From an uncultured Rhodospirillales bacterium (lineage in GTDB: Bacteria > Pseudomonadota > Alphaproteobacteria > Ferrovibrionales > Ferrovibrionaceae): DNA of 45,850 nucleotides. Shown one piece after another: positions 25,936 to 38,514 of the stretch (position 1 is the first letter of the stretch; each line of letters starts with the position of its first letter). Position numbers and translations under genes: made by a program. The DNA lies in contig CALCYJ010000310.1 in assembly GCA_937905845.1 (NCBI GenBank), forward strand, positions 1-45,850. The letters run 5' to 3'. Under the pieces are notes generated by a model. The model did not search any database, was not told the DNA's origin, and saw only the letters and a list, made by a program, of their open reading frames with translations.

Positions 25936-28197
25936 TCAGGCGGGCTTGACGAAACGGTCCACGACTTTCTTGCGCCCGGCCTTCTCGAACTCGATCTCGA
26001 GCCGGTCGCCTTCCGCCGCCATCACCCGTCCATAGCCGAACTTCTCGTGGAAGATGCGGCTGCCCAGGGGGAAGGGGCTCGCTTCCGACTCGGTTGTGAG
26101 CGCGGGCGCGGGCGCCGCGCCGCGGCTTCTCAGGCCGACGCCGCTCTGCGCCCAGCGGGCATAATCGAAACGATCGGCAGCAAGGGAGGGATCGCGCGCC
26201 GCCGCGCCGCCGATCGCATAATGGCCGAGGGCAAGGCCGGGCTCGCCCTGGCGTTCGACATGCGCCTCGGGCAGTTCGTCGACGAAGCGGCTTTGCAGCG
26301 AGGATTGCCACTGGTTGTAGACGCGGCGGTTGGCGGCGAACGAGATCAGGCAGCGCTGCCGCGCCCGGGTGATGCCGACATAGGCCAGCCGGCGCTCTTC
26401 CTCCAGGCCGGCTGCTCCCGCTTCTTCCAGCGCCCTTGGATGAGGGAACAGCCCCTCCTCCCAGCCGGGCAGGAAGACGGTGTCGAATTCGAGTCCCTTG
26501 GCGGCATGAAGCGTCATGAGGGAGACGAGGTCCTCGTCGGGGCGCGCCGCAATCTCCATCACCAGGGAGACATGTTCGAGGAAGCTTTCGATGGTGGCGA
26601 AATCCTCCACCGCCGCGACCAGTTCCTTCAGGCTTTCCAGGCGCCCCGGCGCCTCGATGGATTTGTCCTGGCGCCACATGTCGGCATAGCCGCTCTCCTC
26701 CAGCACCGTTTGCAGCAGCGCGCCCGGCGGGCTTGCCGCCATGAGGTCGCGCCAGCGCGCGATATCGCCAAGAAAGCGGGCCAGCGTGCCGCGGGCCTTG
26801 GGCTTGAGCCCGCCGCCCGCCGCCGGCGCCGCCGCGGCCGCCGAGAGCGGGATGCCGTCACGCTGCGCCTGCTGACGCAGCGCGAGCAGGCTGGCCGGCC
26901 CGAGGCCGCGCTTGGGCTGGTTGACGATGCGCTCGAAGGCGAGATCGTCGTCGCCCTGCGCCACCAGGCGGAGATAGGCGATGGCATCGCGGATCTCCGC
27001 CCGCTCGTAGAAGCGCGGACCGCCGATGACGCGATAGGGCAGGCCGAGCACGATGAAACGCTCCTCGAACTCCCGGGTCTGGAAGCCGGCGCGCACCAGG
27101 ATGGCGATCTCGGAAAGGGAACTGCCCTGGCGCTGGAAGGTTTCGATCGCCTCGCCGACCGCGCGGGCTTCCTCGGCGCCGTCCCAGAGGCCGGTGAGCC
27201 GCACCTTTTCGCCGCCTTCCGCCGCCGTCCACAAGGTCTTGCCGAGCCGGCCGGCATTGTGCGCGATGAGGCCGGAGGCCGCGCCCAGGATATGCGGCGT
27301 CGAGCGGTAATTCTGCTCCAGCCGGATCACCGCGGCGCCGGGGAAGTCGCGCTCGAAACGCAGGATGTTGCCGACCTCCGCCCCGCGCCAGCGATAGATC
27401 GACTGGTCGTCATCGCCGACGCAGCAGAGATTACGGCTTTTCTGCGCCAGGAGGCGCAGCCAGAGATATTGAGCCACGTTGGTGTCCTGGTATTCGTCCA
27501 CCAGGATATAGCGGAAGCGGTTCTGGAAGGCTTCCCGCACGTCGGCCGCGGCTGTGAGCAGGCCCAGGCAATGAAGCATGAGATCGCCGAAGTCGCAGGC
27601 ATTGAGCGCCAGCAGCCGCTCCTGATAGAGGGCATAGAGGCGGGCGGCCTTGCCCTCGGCGATGGCTTGGGCCTCCTCGGGCGGCAGCTTGTCGGGCGTG
27701 AGGCCGCGATCCTTCCAGCGTTCGATCGCAGCGCCGAGCGCGCGCGGTGGAAAGCGCTTCTCGTCGAGCTTCAGTCCCTGCATCCCCTGCTTCAGCAGGC
27801 GGAGCTGGTCGTCGGTATCGAGGATGGTGAAATTGGGCTTGAGGCCGACGCGCTCGGCATGGCGGCGCAGCATGCGGGCGGCCATGGCATGGAAAGTGCC
27901 CAGCCACAGGCTCGGGGCGGGACCGCCGAGCAGGGCGGCGACGCGCTCCTGCATCTCGCGCGCCGCCTTGTTGGTGAAAGTGACGGCGAGGATCTGCGAG
28001 GGATAGGCCAGGCGCTGCGTCAGGATATGGGCGAGCCGCGCCGTCAGCACGCGGGTCTTGCCGCTGCCCGCACCCGAGAGCACCAGCAGCGGACCCTCGG
28101 TGATCAGGACGGCTTCTCTTTGCGCCGCATTCAGCCCGGCGAGGGCGTCGGGGCGTTCAGGCGGCCGCGCGGCGGCGAATCCGGCCGGATCGCTCAT
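25936..28197 (-). CDS. uvrD: ATP-dependent DNA helicase, UvrD/PcrA family (SF1)
   Basis: GLNAAQREAV, LSGAGSGKTRVLTAR, TFTNKAAREM, VDEYQDTNVAQ, VGDDDQSIYRWRGAE, TLHAAKGLEFD, YVGITRARQ. Confidence 0.96.
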   Translation of the reverse strand: MSDPAGFAAARPPERPDALAGLNAAQREAVLITEGPLLVLSGAGSGKTRVLTARLAHILTQRLAYPSQILAVTFTNKAAREMQERVAALLGGPAPSLWLGTFHAMAARMLRRHAERVGLKPNFTILDTDDQLRLLKQGMQGLKLDEKRFPPRALGAAIERWKDRGLTPDKLPPEEAQAIAEGKAARLYALYQERLLALNACDFGDLMLHCLGLLTAAADVREAFQNRFRYILVDEYQDTNVAQYLWLRLLAQKSRNLCCVGDDDQSIYRWRGAEVGNILRFERDFPGAAVIRLEQNYRSTPHILGAASGLIAHNAGRLGKTLWTAAEGGEKVRLTGLWDGAEEARAVGEAIETFQRQGSSLSEIAILVRAGFQTREFEERFIVLGLPYRVIGGPRFYERAEIRDAIAYLRLVAQGDDDLAFERIVNQPKRGLGPASLLALRQQAQRDGIPLSAAAAAPAAGGGLKPKARGTLARFLGDIARWRDLMAASPPGALLQTVLEESGYADMWRQDKSIEAPGRLESLKELVAAVEDFATIESFLEHVSLVMEIAARPDEDLVSLMTLHAAKGLEFDTVFLPGWEEGLFPHPRALEEAGAAGLEEERRLAYVGITRARQRCLISFAANRRVYNQWQSSLQSRFVDELPEAHVERQGEPGLALGHYAIGGAAARDPSLAADRFDYARWAQSGVGLRSRGAAPAPALTTESEASPFPLGSRIFHEKFGYGRVMAAEGDRLEIEFEKAGRKKVVDRFVKPA

Positions 28198-28700
28198 CGC
28201 GGCGCCACGCCGTCCGGGCGAGGCCGGATGGCAATGACATGGCCGGCCTGCGCGGGCGGCTTCAGGGCGCGGTGCGACGTGGCAAGCGTAGCCAGCGCCT
28301 TGGCCGTCGCGGCGGCGAAGGGCTCGGCGCGGCGGGCCTGGAGGTTCACGTGCAGGGCGATCTGCTCCGAGGTCGCGGCCAGGTAGCCTTCCTCGCCATG
28401 GACCATCCCGAGAAAAAAGTGGAAGCGCTTCTCATCGCAATCCAGGAGCTGGAAGGTGAAATGCAACGGGTCGTGGACCTTGACCTCGTGCAGATAGGTC
28501 ACATGCGCCTCCAGCACGAAGATCGAGCGGCCGGTGCGCCGGACATAGGCCTGGCCAAGGTCGTGACGGTCGCAGAAATCATCGAGCGCCCGGTCGAAGG
28601 CCAGGCTGTAATAGGCGACGTTCATATGGCCGTTGTAATCGATCCACTCGGGCAGCACGCGGGCGGGGGCAAGATCGAGAGGGGGCGCTGGCATCATCAT
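28194..28700 (-). CDS. Hotdog-fold acyl-CoA thioesterase family protein
   Basis: VLPEWIDYNGHMNVAYYSLAFDRALDDF, EAHVTYLHEVKVHDPLHFTFQLLDCDEKRFHFF. Confidence 0.85.
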   Translation of the reverse strand: MMMPAPPLDLAPARVLPEWIDYNGHMNVAYYSLAFDRALDDFCDRHDLGQAYVRRTGRSIFVLEAHVTYLHEVKVHDPLHFTFQLLDCDEKRFHFFLGMVHGEEGYLAATSEQIALHVNLQARRAEPFAAATAKALATLATSHRALKPPAQAGHVIAIRPRPDGVAPR

Positions 28701-28854
28701 GGCGGCAGTATAATCGCTGGCGCCGCGCCCGGCGAGAACAAGGCTTGCGCACCGAGCCGCCTATTGCGGCCGTGGGGACCCGGGGATAGACTCCGCCCCG
28801 ATCACGCCATCATCGGCGCCCGCAGGCCGCGATAGGCGCCCGGAGGATCCCGCC

Positions 28855-30240
28855 ATGTCGACAGTTCCGGCGCGCAATGCTCGCGCCATCGCGCATCTTC
28901 AGCAACTCCTGGGCGATCGCCTGTCGCTGTCGCAAGCGGTGCGCGAGCAGCACGGGCGGGACGAATCCTGGCACCCGGCCCATGCTCCCGACGCCGTCGC
29001 CTTTCCGCAATCGACCGAGGAAGTGGCGGCGATCGTCAAATTGTGCGCCGAACATGCGATGCCGGTCATCGCCTTCGGCACCGGCACCTCGCTCGAAGGC
29101 CATGTCGCGGCTCTCTTCGGCGGCCTCTGCCTCGACATGACGCGGATGAACCAGGTGGTGCGCGTGAATGCGGCCGACCTCGATGTCACGGTGCAGCCCG
29201 GCATCACCCGCAAGGCGCTGAACGAGTACCTGCGCGATACCGGCCTGTTCTTTCCGATCGATCCCGGGGCCGATGCCTCGCTCGGCGGCATGACGGCGAC
29301 GCGCGCCTCGGGCACCAACGCGGTGCGCTATGGCACGATGCGCGAGAACGTCCTCTCGCTCACCGTCGTGCTGGCGGATGGCCGCATCATCAGGACTGCC
29401 CGGCGCGCGCGCAAATCGGCGGCGGGCTACGACCTCACCCGGCTGTTCGTGGGTTCGGAGGGGACGCTCGGCGTCATTACCGAGATCACGCTGCGCCTCT
29501 ATGGCATTCCCGAGGCGATCTCGTCGGCCGTCTGTTCCTTCACCAGCATCGGCGGCGCCGTCAATTCGGTGATCACCACCATCCAATCCGGCATTCCGGT
29601 GGCGCGCATCGAGTTGCTGGACGAGGTGCAGGTCGATGCCATAAACCGCTATTCCGGCCTCTCCTATCCGCTGCAACCGACCCTCTTCCTGGAATTTCAC
29701 GGCACCGCGGCCGGCGTGCGCGAGCAGGCGGAGATGGTGCAGGCGATCGCCGCCGAGCAGGGCGGCAGCGGCTTCCAATGGGCGACCAAGCCGGAGGAGC
29801 GCAGCAAGCTGTGGCAGGCGCGCCATGACGCCGCCTATGCCAACAAGGCGCTGCGCCCGAACGCCGGATTGTGGGCGACCGATGTCTGCGTGCCGATTTC
29901 CAGGCTCGCCGAATGTATTCTCGAAACCAAGAAGGACATTGCCGAAAGCGGCGTGCTGGCGCCGCTGGTCGGCCATGTCGGCGATGGCAATTTCCATCTG
30001 ACGCTGGTTTTCGATGCCGGCGATCCGGCCGAGATGGCGGCGGTCGAAGCGCTGAACGACCGGCTGGTGATGCGCGCGCTGGCCATGGAAGGCACCTGCA
30101 CCGGCGAGCACGGCGTCGGCACCGGCAAGATGAAGTTCCTTCAGGCCGAGCATGGCGATGCGGTCGCCGTCATGCGCCAGATCAAGAAGGCGCTCGATCC
30201 GCAGAACTTGATGAACCCGGGCAAGATGGTGGCGCTCTGA
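28855..30240 (+). CDS. FAD-binding oxidase, D-lactate dehydrogenase (cytochrome)-type
   Basis: VIAFGTGTSLEGHVAALFGGLCLDMTRMN, GLFFPIDPGADASLGGMTATRASGTNAVRYGTMRENV, GHVGDGNFHLTL, CTGEHGVGTGKMKFL. Confidence 0.93.
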   Translation: MSTVPARNARAIAHLQQLLGDRLSLSQAVREQHGRDESWHPAHAPDAVAFPQSTEEVAAIVKLCAEHAMPVIAFGTGTSLEGHVAALFGGLCLDMTRMNQVVRVNAADLDVTVQPGITRKALNEYLRDTGLFFPIDPGADASLGGMTATRASGTNAVRYGTMRENVLSLTVVLADGRIIRTARRARKSAAGYDLTRLFVGSEGTLGVITEITLRLYGIPEAISSAVCSFTSIGGAVNSVITTIQSGIPVARIELLDEVQVDAINRYSGLSYPLQPTLFLEFHGTAAGVREQAEMVQAIAAEQGGSGFQWATKPEERSKLWQARHDAAYANKALRPNAGLWATDVCVPISRLAECILETKKDIAESGVLAPLVGHVGDGNFHLTLVFDAGDPAEMAAVEALNDRLVMRALAMEGTCTGEHGVGTGKMKFLQAEHGDAVAVMRQIKKALDPQNLMNPGKMVAL

Positions 30241-30263
30241 ACCTCGCCGCGTGCCGGGTGCGG

Positions 30264-30476
30264 TCAGCGGCTTTCGCCGGGCTCCTCGTCTTTGGGCGGC
30301 GGCGTGTCGATCCGCTTGCCATCCAGCGCGCGGCGATCCTGCGCTTGCGTCTTGGCCTGCGCCGCCCGCTCCGACCCCGTCCGCCCATAGCGAACGCGGT
30401 TCTGCGCCGCCACCTCCGCCTGTTCCGTGCGCCGGCGCGCCTTGCGGTAGCGATTGAGATTGACGATGTCGGTCAC
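30264..30476 (-). CDS. DUF4169-like small protein; proposed GTG start 30476
   Basis: VTDIVNLNRYRKARRRTEQAEVAAQNRVRYGRTGSERAAQAKTQAQDRRALDGKRID resembles the DUF4169 pattern (IVNLR..RKAR..A..NR..FGR). Confidence 0.7.
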   Translation of the reverse strand: MTDIVNLNRYRKARRRTEQAEVAAQNRVRYGRTGSERAAQAKTQAQDRRALDGKRIDTPPPKDEEPGESR

Positions 30477-30718
30477 GCCGCGTCTCCCGCCGGCTCCAGG
30501 CCGCCCTGATCGAGCCATAATTTAGCATGATTTTTCCACGCTCGATCTTTTTCGGCGGGTGGAGTCTCCAATTCCAGCGCGGCCCGGCCTTGAAACCACG
30601 CTTTGGCGCCCTTCGACCTATTCCCGCTCGGCCAGAAGGGTTCTAGAATGACGGGGGCCCGAGCCGGCGACCGCGCCTGATACAGCCCTGGGGTTCGATA
30701 CAACCAGCGGAGTGGCGG

Positions 30719-33700
30719 GTGAGAAGGATTATCGTCGGCCTCGTTGTCGTCGTGGCGCTGCTGGCAGCGGCGGCGGCCCTGGTGCCGCATTTCATCGATC
30801 TCGGCGGCTATCGCGGCGCGATCGCGGCGCGGGTCGAGGCTTTGACCGGGCGCAAGCTGACCCTCTCGGGCCCGCTTTCCTTCGCGCTGCTACCGAGCCC
30901 GCGCCTGAGTGTCGATGGCGTCCGTCTCGCCAATCCGCCGGGCGCTTCCCTGCCCGACCTCCTCGCGCTCAAGAGCCTGGAACTGCGGGTGGCGCTGCTG
31001 CCGCTCCTCACCGGTCATATCGAGGTCGAGAGCCTGCGCCTGGTCAAGCCGGTGCTCGATCTGGAAACGCTGGCGGATGGCAGCCGGAGCTGGGACTTCA
31101 GCCCGCGGCCGCCAGGGGCGGCCGGTGCGACCGGTGCGATCGGGGCGGCCGGGGCGGCTGGGGCGTCCCATCCCTCCGGCATCGAAGCCTCGGCCATCTC
31201 CGCCATCAGCCTGCAAAGCGTCGCGATCGACGACGGCACCTTGCTCTATCGCGATGCCGGCGGCGGGCGGCACGAGCGGCTGGAGCATATCGACGCCACC
31301 CTCGGGGCGACGACGCTTCAAGGCCCGTTCGTAGCCCAAGGCAGGCTTGAGACGGCGGGAAGGCCGGTAACTTTCTCGGCCGATATCGGCGCGCTCGATG
31401 CGACGCAGCCGGCCCTGGTCGATCTCACCCTCGGGCTTGGGCCCGGCGGCGCCGGCCTGCATTTCACCGGCCTCTTGACCGGCGGCACGCTTGCCGACGC
31501 CAGGATCGCGGGGCACGTCACGGCGCAGGTGAAGGATGCCGCGGCGCTGGCTGCAAGCTTCGGCCTTGGGGCCGGACCGGCCGGGCCGTTCAGCCTCGAT
31601 GCCAAGGCGGCACTCAGCGGCGCCGGCCTCGCCCTGGACGATCTCACGCTGGAAGGCGCGGGCAGTCATGCCCACGGCGCCCTGGCGGTCGGCTTCGGCC
31701 CGACGCCGCAGATCACCCTTTCCCTCGCGCTCAACCTGCTCGATCTCGACCGGCTGCTGGCGTCACCGGCGCACGGCGCCGCGGTCCCGCCGCCGTCATC
31801 AGGCGTGGCGCCGTCGTCACCGGGAGTGGCCCCGCCACCGGCCGCGGCCCCGCCGCCGGCCTTCACTCTGGCCCTGCCACCGGGAGTGGCCCTGCCACCG
31901 GGGGTGAGCGGCCGCCTCGATCTGACGGCGGAGGCGATCGTCTGGCGCGGCGACGTGATGCGGCAGGCGGCAATCCATGCGAGGCTCGCCGGCGGGATCC
32001 TCGATATCTCCCAGGCGCGCGTGCTGCTGCCGGGCGATAGCGCGCTCACGCTGCAAGGCCGCCTCGCCACGCCGTCGGGCGGGCCGCGCTTTGCCGGCAC
32101 GATCACCGCCACCGCCGACAATCTGCGCTCTCTCGCCACCTGGCTCGGCGCCGACCTGTCGCCGGTGCCGGCGAACCGGCTTCTCCGCGCGCGCCTGACC
32201 GCCGGCCTTGCGCTCGACGGCGGCGTGGTGCGGGCGGCGCCGCTCGATCTCGTGCTCGATTCCTCCCACCTCACCGGCGCGGCGGCGCTGACGCTCGGCG
32301 CGCGGCCGGCGGTCAGCGCCACCCTCGACCTCGACCGCGTCAGCCTCGACGCCTACCTGCCGGCCTCGACCGCGCCGGTCGCACCGGCCGCACCGGTCGC
32401 ACCGGCCGCACCGGTGGTGGCCAGCCCCGGCAAGGCTCCGGCGCACCCTGCGGGCCGGGGTTTTGGCGCGCTCACCGCCAAGCTCGGGCTGCATGTCGGC
32501 GAGCTGACCTTCCGCGGCATACCGGTGCGCGGCATCGTGGCGGACGCGCATCTTTCGGACGGGGTGCTGACGCTGGATCCGCTGACGGCGGCCGATGCCG
32601 GCGGCGCGGCGGTGGCGCTGTCGGGGCGGGTTGCGGGCCTTGGCGGCGCCCTGAGCCTCGATCTCAAGGTCAGCGTCAAGGCGGCCGATCCGACCGGCCT
32701 GTTCCTCCTGGCCGGCATCGCGCCGCCGCCGGCGCTGGCGGGTCTGCGGCCGATCGATCTGACGGGCGAGATTACCGGCGGCACAAGGGCGGTGACGGTT
32801 GCGAACCTGCGCGGGCGCATCGCCGGCACGAGCCTTCAGGGCAGCCTCGGCGTGGATCTCGGCGGTATGCGGCCGCGTCTGACGGCGAGGCTTGCGGTCG
32901 GGACGCTCGATCTTGATACCAGGACGAAATCTTCGAGGTCGTTAAGGCCGGCGCCGCCACCGGCGCTGCGGCCGACCGAACCGCCGGCCGGCGCCGCGCA
33001 ACAATCATCCAGACCGCCATCCCCGGCGCCATCTCCAGCCGATGCGCTCTCGCCACCCCTACCGGCCGCGGCCGCGGCTTTTGCCGGGACCAGCACGCCC
33101 TGGTCGCACGCGCCGCTGGCCCTAGGCCTGCTCCAGGCGTTCGACGCCGATGCCGTGTTCAGCGCCAAGCGCCTCATCTTCCAGGGCTATGACATCGGTC
33201 AGCCCGGCGCGAGCCTCAGCCTCGATAACGGTACGCTCACATTGCGGGCGATCACCGGGCAGATCTTCGGCGGCAGTTTCATCGTCAAGGGCCGCATCGC
33301 CAGCCGGCCGGCGATGCAGGCGAACCTGTCGCTCTCGCTTCAGAACGGCGATCTGGCGCAGGCCCTGACCAGGCTCACCGGCAGCGACCGCCTCTCGGGG
33401 CGCTTTTCGCTCACGGGCGATCTCGCGGCCGGCGGGCAGAGCCTGTTCGCCCTGGTACAAAATCTTGGTGGGACGCTGCGCTGGAGCGCCGCGAACGGCG
33501 TCATCCACGGCATCGATCTCCCGGGCCTGGGCAACGGCCTTGCGCAGTTCCACGGGCTGGCCGGCGGCGCGCAGGCCCTGAGCACGGCGCTATCGAGCGG
33601 CCAGACCCGCCTGATCAGCGGCGGCGGCACGTTCACGATCGCCCATGGCATTGCCACTACAAGCGACAGTCAGGCCCTGCTCGACGGCGGCACGACGAAA

Positions 33701-34006
33701 CTCACCGGCCAGATCGACCTGCCCGCCTGGACGATGGATCTCGTGTCGGCGCTGCAATTGAGCACGCCGACCTCGGTTCCGCCCGTCGCCATCGCCCTCA
33801 AGGGACCGATCAACCAGCCGCGGCGCGAGGTGAAGACGGCCGCGCTCGAGCGCTATCTGCTGCAACGAATCGGCGGCCGGCTGCTCGGCACGGGCGATGC
33901 GGGTGCGGCACCGGGAACATCGGCCGCGCCGGGGACGGCGGGATCATCGCCACCGCCCAAGCCGCAGGATGTGCTGAAAGGGCTGCTCAAGAGCCTCGTG
34001 CATTGA
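30719..34006 (+). CDS. AsmA-family protein (outer-membrane assembly/lipid homeostasis), GTG start, several low-complexity linkers
   Basis: N-terminal TM RRIIVGLVVVVALLAAAAALVPHFIDLGGYRGAIAARVEALTGRKLTLSGPLSFALLPSPRLSVDGVRLAN; C-terminal AsmA-like LKGPINQPRREVKTAALERYLLQR. Confidence 0.9.
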   Translation: MRRIIVGLVVVVALLAAAAALVPHFIDLGGYRGAIAARVEALTGRKLTLSGPLSFALLPSPRLSVDGVRLANPPGASLPDLLALKSLELRVALLPLLTGHIEVESLRLVKPVLDLETLADGSRSWDFSPRPPGAAGATGAIGAAGAAGASHPSGIEASAISAISLQSVAIDDGTLLYRDAGGGRHERLEHIDATLGATTLQGPFVAQGRLETAGRPVTFSADIGALDATQPALVDLTLGLGPGGAGLHFTGLLTGGTLADARIAGHVTAQVKDAAALAASFGLGAGPAGPFSLDAKAALSGAGLALDDLTLEGAGSHAHGALAVGFGPTPQITLSLALNLLDLDRLLASPAHGAAVPPPSSGVAPSSPGVAPPPAAAPPPAFTLALPPGVALPPGVSGRLDLTAEAIVWRGDVMRQAAIHARLAGGILDISQARVLLPGDSALTLQGRLATPSGGPRFAGTITATADNLRSLATWLGADLSPVPANRLLRARLTAGLALDGGVVRAAPLDLVLDSSHLTGAAALTLGARPAVSATLDLDRVSLDAYLPASTAPVAPAAPVAPAAPVVASPGKAPAHPAGRGFGALTAKLGLHVGELTFRGIPVRGIVADAHLSDGVLTLDPLTAADAGGAAVALSGRVAGLGGALSLDLKVSVKAADPTGLFLLAGIAPPPALAGLRPIDLTGEITGGTRAVTVANLRGRIAGTSLQGSLGVDLGGMRPRLTARLAVGTLDLDTRTKSSRSLRPAPPPALRPTEPPAGAAQQSSRPPSPAPSPADALSPPLPAAAAAFAGTSTPWSHAPLALGLLQAFDADAVFSAKRLIFQGYDIGQPGASLSLDNGTLTLRAITGQIFGGSFIVKGRIASRPAMQANLSLSLQNGDLAQALTRLTGSDRLSGRFSLTGDLAAGGQSLFALVQNLGGTLRWSAANGVIHGIDLPGLGNGLAQFHGLAGGAQALSTALSSGQTRLISGGGTFTIAHGIATTSDSQALLDGGTTKLTGQIDLPAWTMDLVSALQLSTPTSVPPVAIALKGPINQPRREVKTAALERYLLQRIGGRLLGTGDAGAAPGTSAAPGTAGSSPPPKPQDVLKGLLKSLVH
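31115..31168 (+). repeat. Six 9-bp units, GGTGCGACC family, inside asmA (encodes [18 protein letters not shown])
   Basis: ggggcggcc ggtgcgacc ggtgcgatc ggggcggcc ggggcggct ggggcgtcc. Confidence 0.85.
32372..32416 (+). repeat. Five 9-bp units, GCACCGGTC family, inside asmA (encodes APVAPAAPVAPAAPV)
   Basis: gcgccggtc gcaccggcc gcaccggtc gcaccggcc gcaccggtg. Confidence 0.85.
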
Positions 34007-34265
34007 GATTGGGCGTGGCGCCGGCGGCGGGAGCGGTCAGGGCGGCATCCTCGGGCCGCGCGCGCAGGCTGTGCAGCACGAACACCCGGATGGCGCTGGA
34101 CAGATTGCCCTGGCGGTCGTGGTCGATCTCGCTCACCAGGTGATTGACGGTGATGTCGCGCGCGGCGGCGATCTCGCGCAGCGCGGCCCAGAACGCCTCT
34201 TCGAGCGATACGCTGGTGCGGTGCCCCGCCACCACGACGGAGCGCTTTCTGAGTGTCGTCGGCAT
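33987..34265 (-). CDS. Ribbon-helix-helix domain protein
   Basis: KRSVVVAGHRTSVSLEEAFWAALREIAAARDITVNHLVSEIDHDRQGNLSSAIRVFVLHSLRAR matches the alphaproteobacterial RHH_4 pattern. Confidence 0.85.
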   Translation of the reverse strand: MPTTLRKRSVVVAGHRTSVSLEEAFWAALREIAAARDITVNHLVSEIDHDRQGNLSSAIRVFVLHSLRARPEDAALTAPAAGATPNLNARGS

Positions 34266-34317
34266 TCGCCACTCCTTAACCGTCTTGCGGCCTCTCCTCC
34301 ATTCGCCTGCCCGCGCC

Positions 34318-35787
<1,470 letters not shown>

Positions 35788-35981
35788 CGCTGCCTCCGCG
35801 ATTACCCGGCGCCGGGCCGGGCGCCGGGTCAGGCCAGTCTAGAGCCATATCGGTTCCGATGGAATGGAAAGCGGGCTCTATCTCTTTGCCCGGGCAGGCT
35901 CTTTTCCCAAAAATGACCGGATTTTGTCGCAGAAACATCCCGATTGCGGCGCCGACACGGGCCGACCTGCCCGGGCGCGGG

Positions 35982-37595
<1,614 letters not shown>

Positions 37596-37764
37596 GGCAA
37601 ATCCTCAAGTCGGGGCGCGGTATCGCGGGAAATCCGGGCAGGGCCCAAGGCTTGAACGGGCCGCTGTTACCATCGTGCAATCATGCGGCCGTTACGGCGA
37701 TGAGACGGCGATGAACGGGGGACGACCCCAGCCGTGGGACGGCCGGAACTGTCGTATGGCGGGT

Positions 37765-38295
37765 CTAATGTTTCTTGCGAAAGGCGTCGAGCGGCACCAC
37801 TTCGCCACTCTTGCGATCGGCATCCTCGATGGTTTCACCCACGGCTTCGGCCGGTTCGGGCAGCGGCGGCTCGGGTTGCTCCTCGGGCGGCACCGGATGG
37901 GCGCGGGCGGAGAGCGGTTTGCCGGCGACCGCAGCCGTCATGGTACCGCGGAACTGCAAGCCGAAATCCACGCTCGGATCGGCGAACGAGGTCACGGCGG
38001 CGAACGGGATCTTCATGCGCTCCGGGATGCGGTTGAAGGAGAGCGTCACCGCGAAACCCGCCTCGTCCACGGTAAGATCCCAGAACTGATGCTGGAGGAC
38101 GATGGTCATCTCTTCGGGATAGGTGTTCTGAAGATAAGGAGGGATCTCGACCCCGGGTGCGGCGGTGCGGAAGGAGATGAAGAAGTGGTGGTTGCCCGAC
38201 AGGCCGTTGATCCCGGTCTGCTGCAAAGCGGTGCGGACGACGCCGCGCAGCGCGTCCTCCACCATGAGGCTGTAGTTCAATCCTTCGCTCGGCAT
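37765..38295 (-). CDS. sspB: SspB-family ClpXP adaptor (stringent starvation protein B, alphaproteobacterial type)
   Basis: LNYSLMVEDALRGVVRTALQQTGINGLSGNHHFFISFRTAAPGVEIPPYLQNTYPEEMTIVLQHQFWDLTVDEAGFAVTLSFNRIPERMKIPFAAVTSFADPSVDFGLQF. Confidence 0.9.
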   Translation of the reverse strand: MPSEGLNYSLMVEDALRGVVRTALQQTGINGLSGNHHFFISFRTAAPGVEIPPYLQNTYPEEMTIVLQHQFWDLTVDEAGFAVTLSFNRIPERMKIPFAAVTSFADPSVDFGLQFRGTMTAAVAGKPLSARAHPVPPEEQPEPPLPEPAEAVGETIEDADRKSGEVVPLDAFRKKH

Positions 38296-38480
38296 CTGTC
38301 GTCAGCTCCTGGTCCGCCGGCCGGGGGTGAAACCCGGTCCGCAATCCATCCCGATCCACAAGACCGGGGCCCCGCGCGGCCGGGCGCCCGTCCGGCCTCA
38401 ATACTAGCCCGGATCATGGCCAATCCCAGTAAAAAAGTCGTGTCCTGCCGGGGTGGATAAGACCCAAGGATGGCACGGTA

Positions 38481-38514
38481 TGGGCCAGGGAGGGTTAATG
38501 GGCCAGGGAGGGTT
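38481..38514. repeat. Two exact copies of TGGGCCAGGGAGGGTT (period 18) adjoining the 3' end of the tmRNA coding piece
   Basis: 38481-38496 and 38499-38514 identical. Confidence 0.9.

Noticed and set aside
30473-30790. 105-aa ORF KGAKAWFQGRAALELETPPAEKDRAWKN... between DUF4169 and asmA
   Set aside because: Overlaps both genes and has no recognisable family; plausible RBS/start not evident.
31115-31168. CRISPR-like array
   Set aside because: Units are 9 bp with no spacers and lie inside coding sequence; no cas genes nearby.
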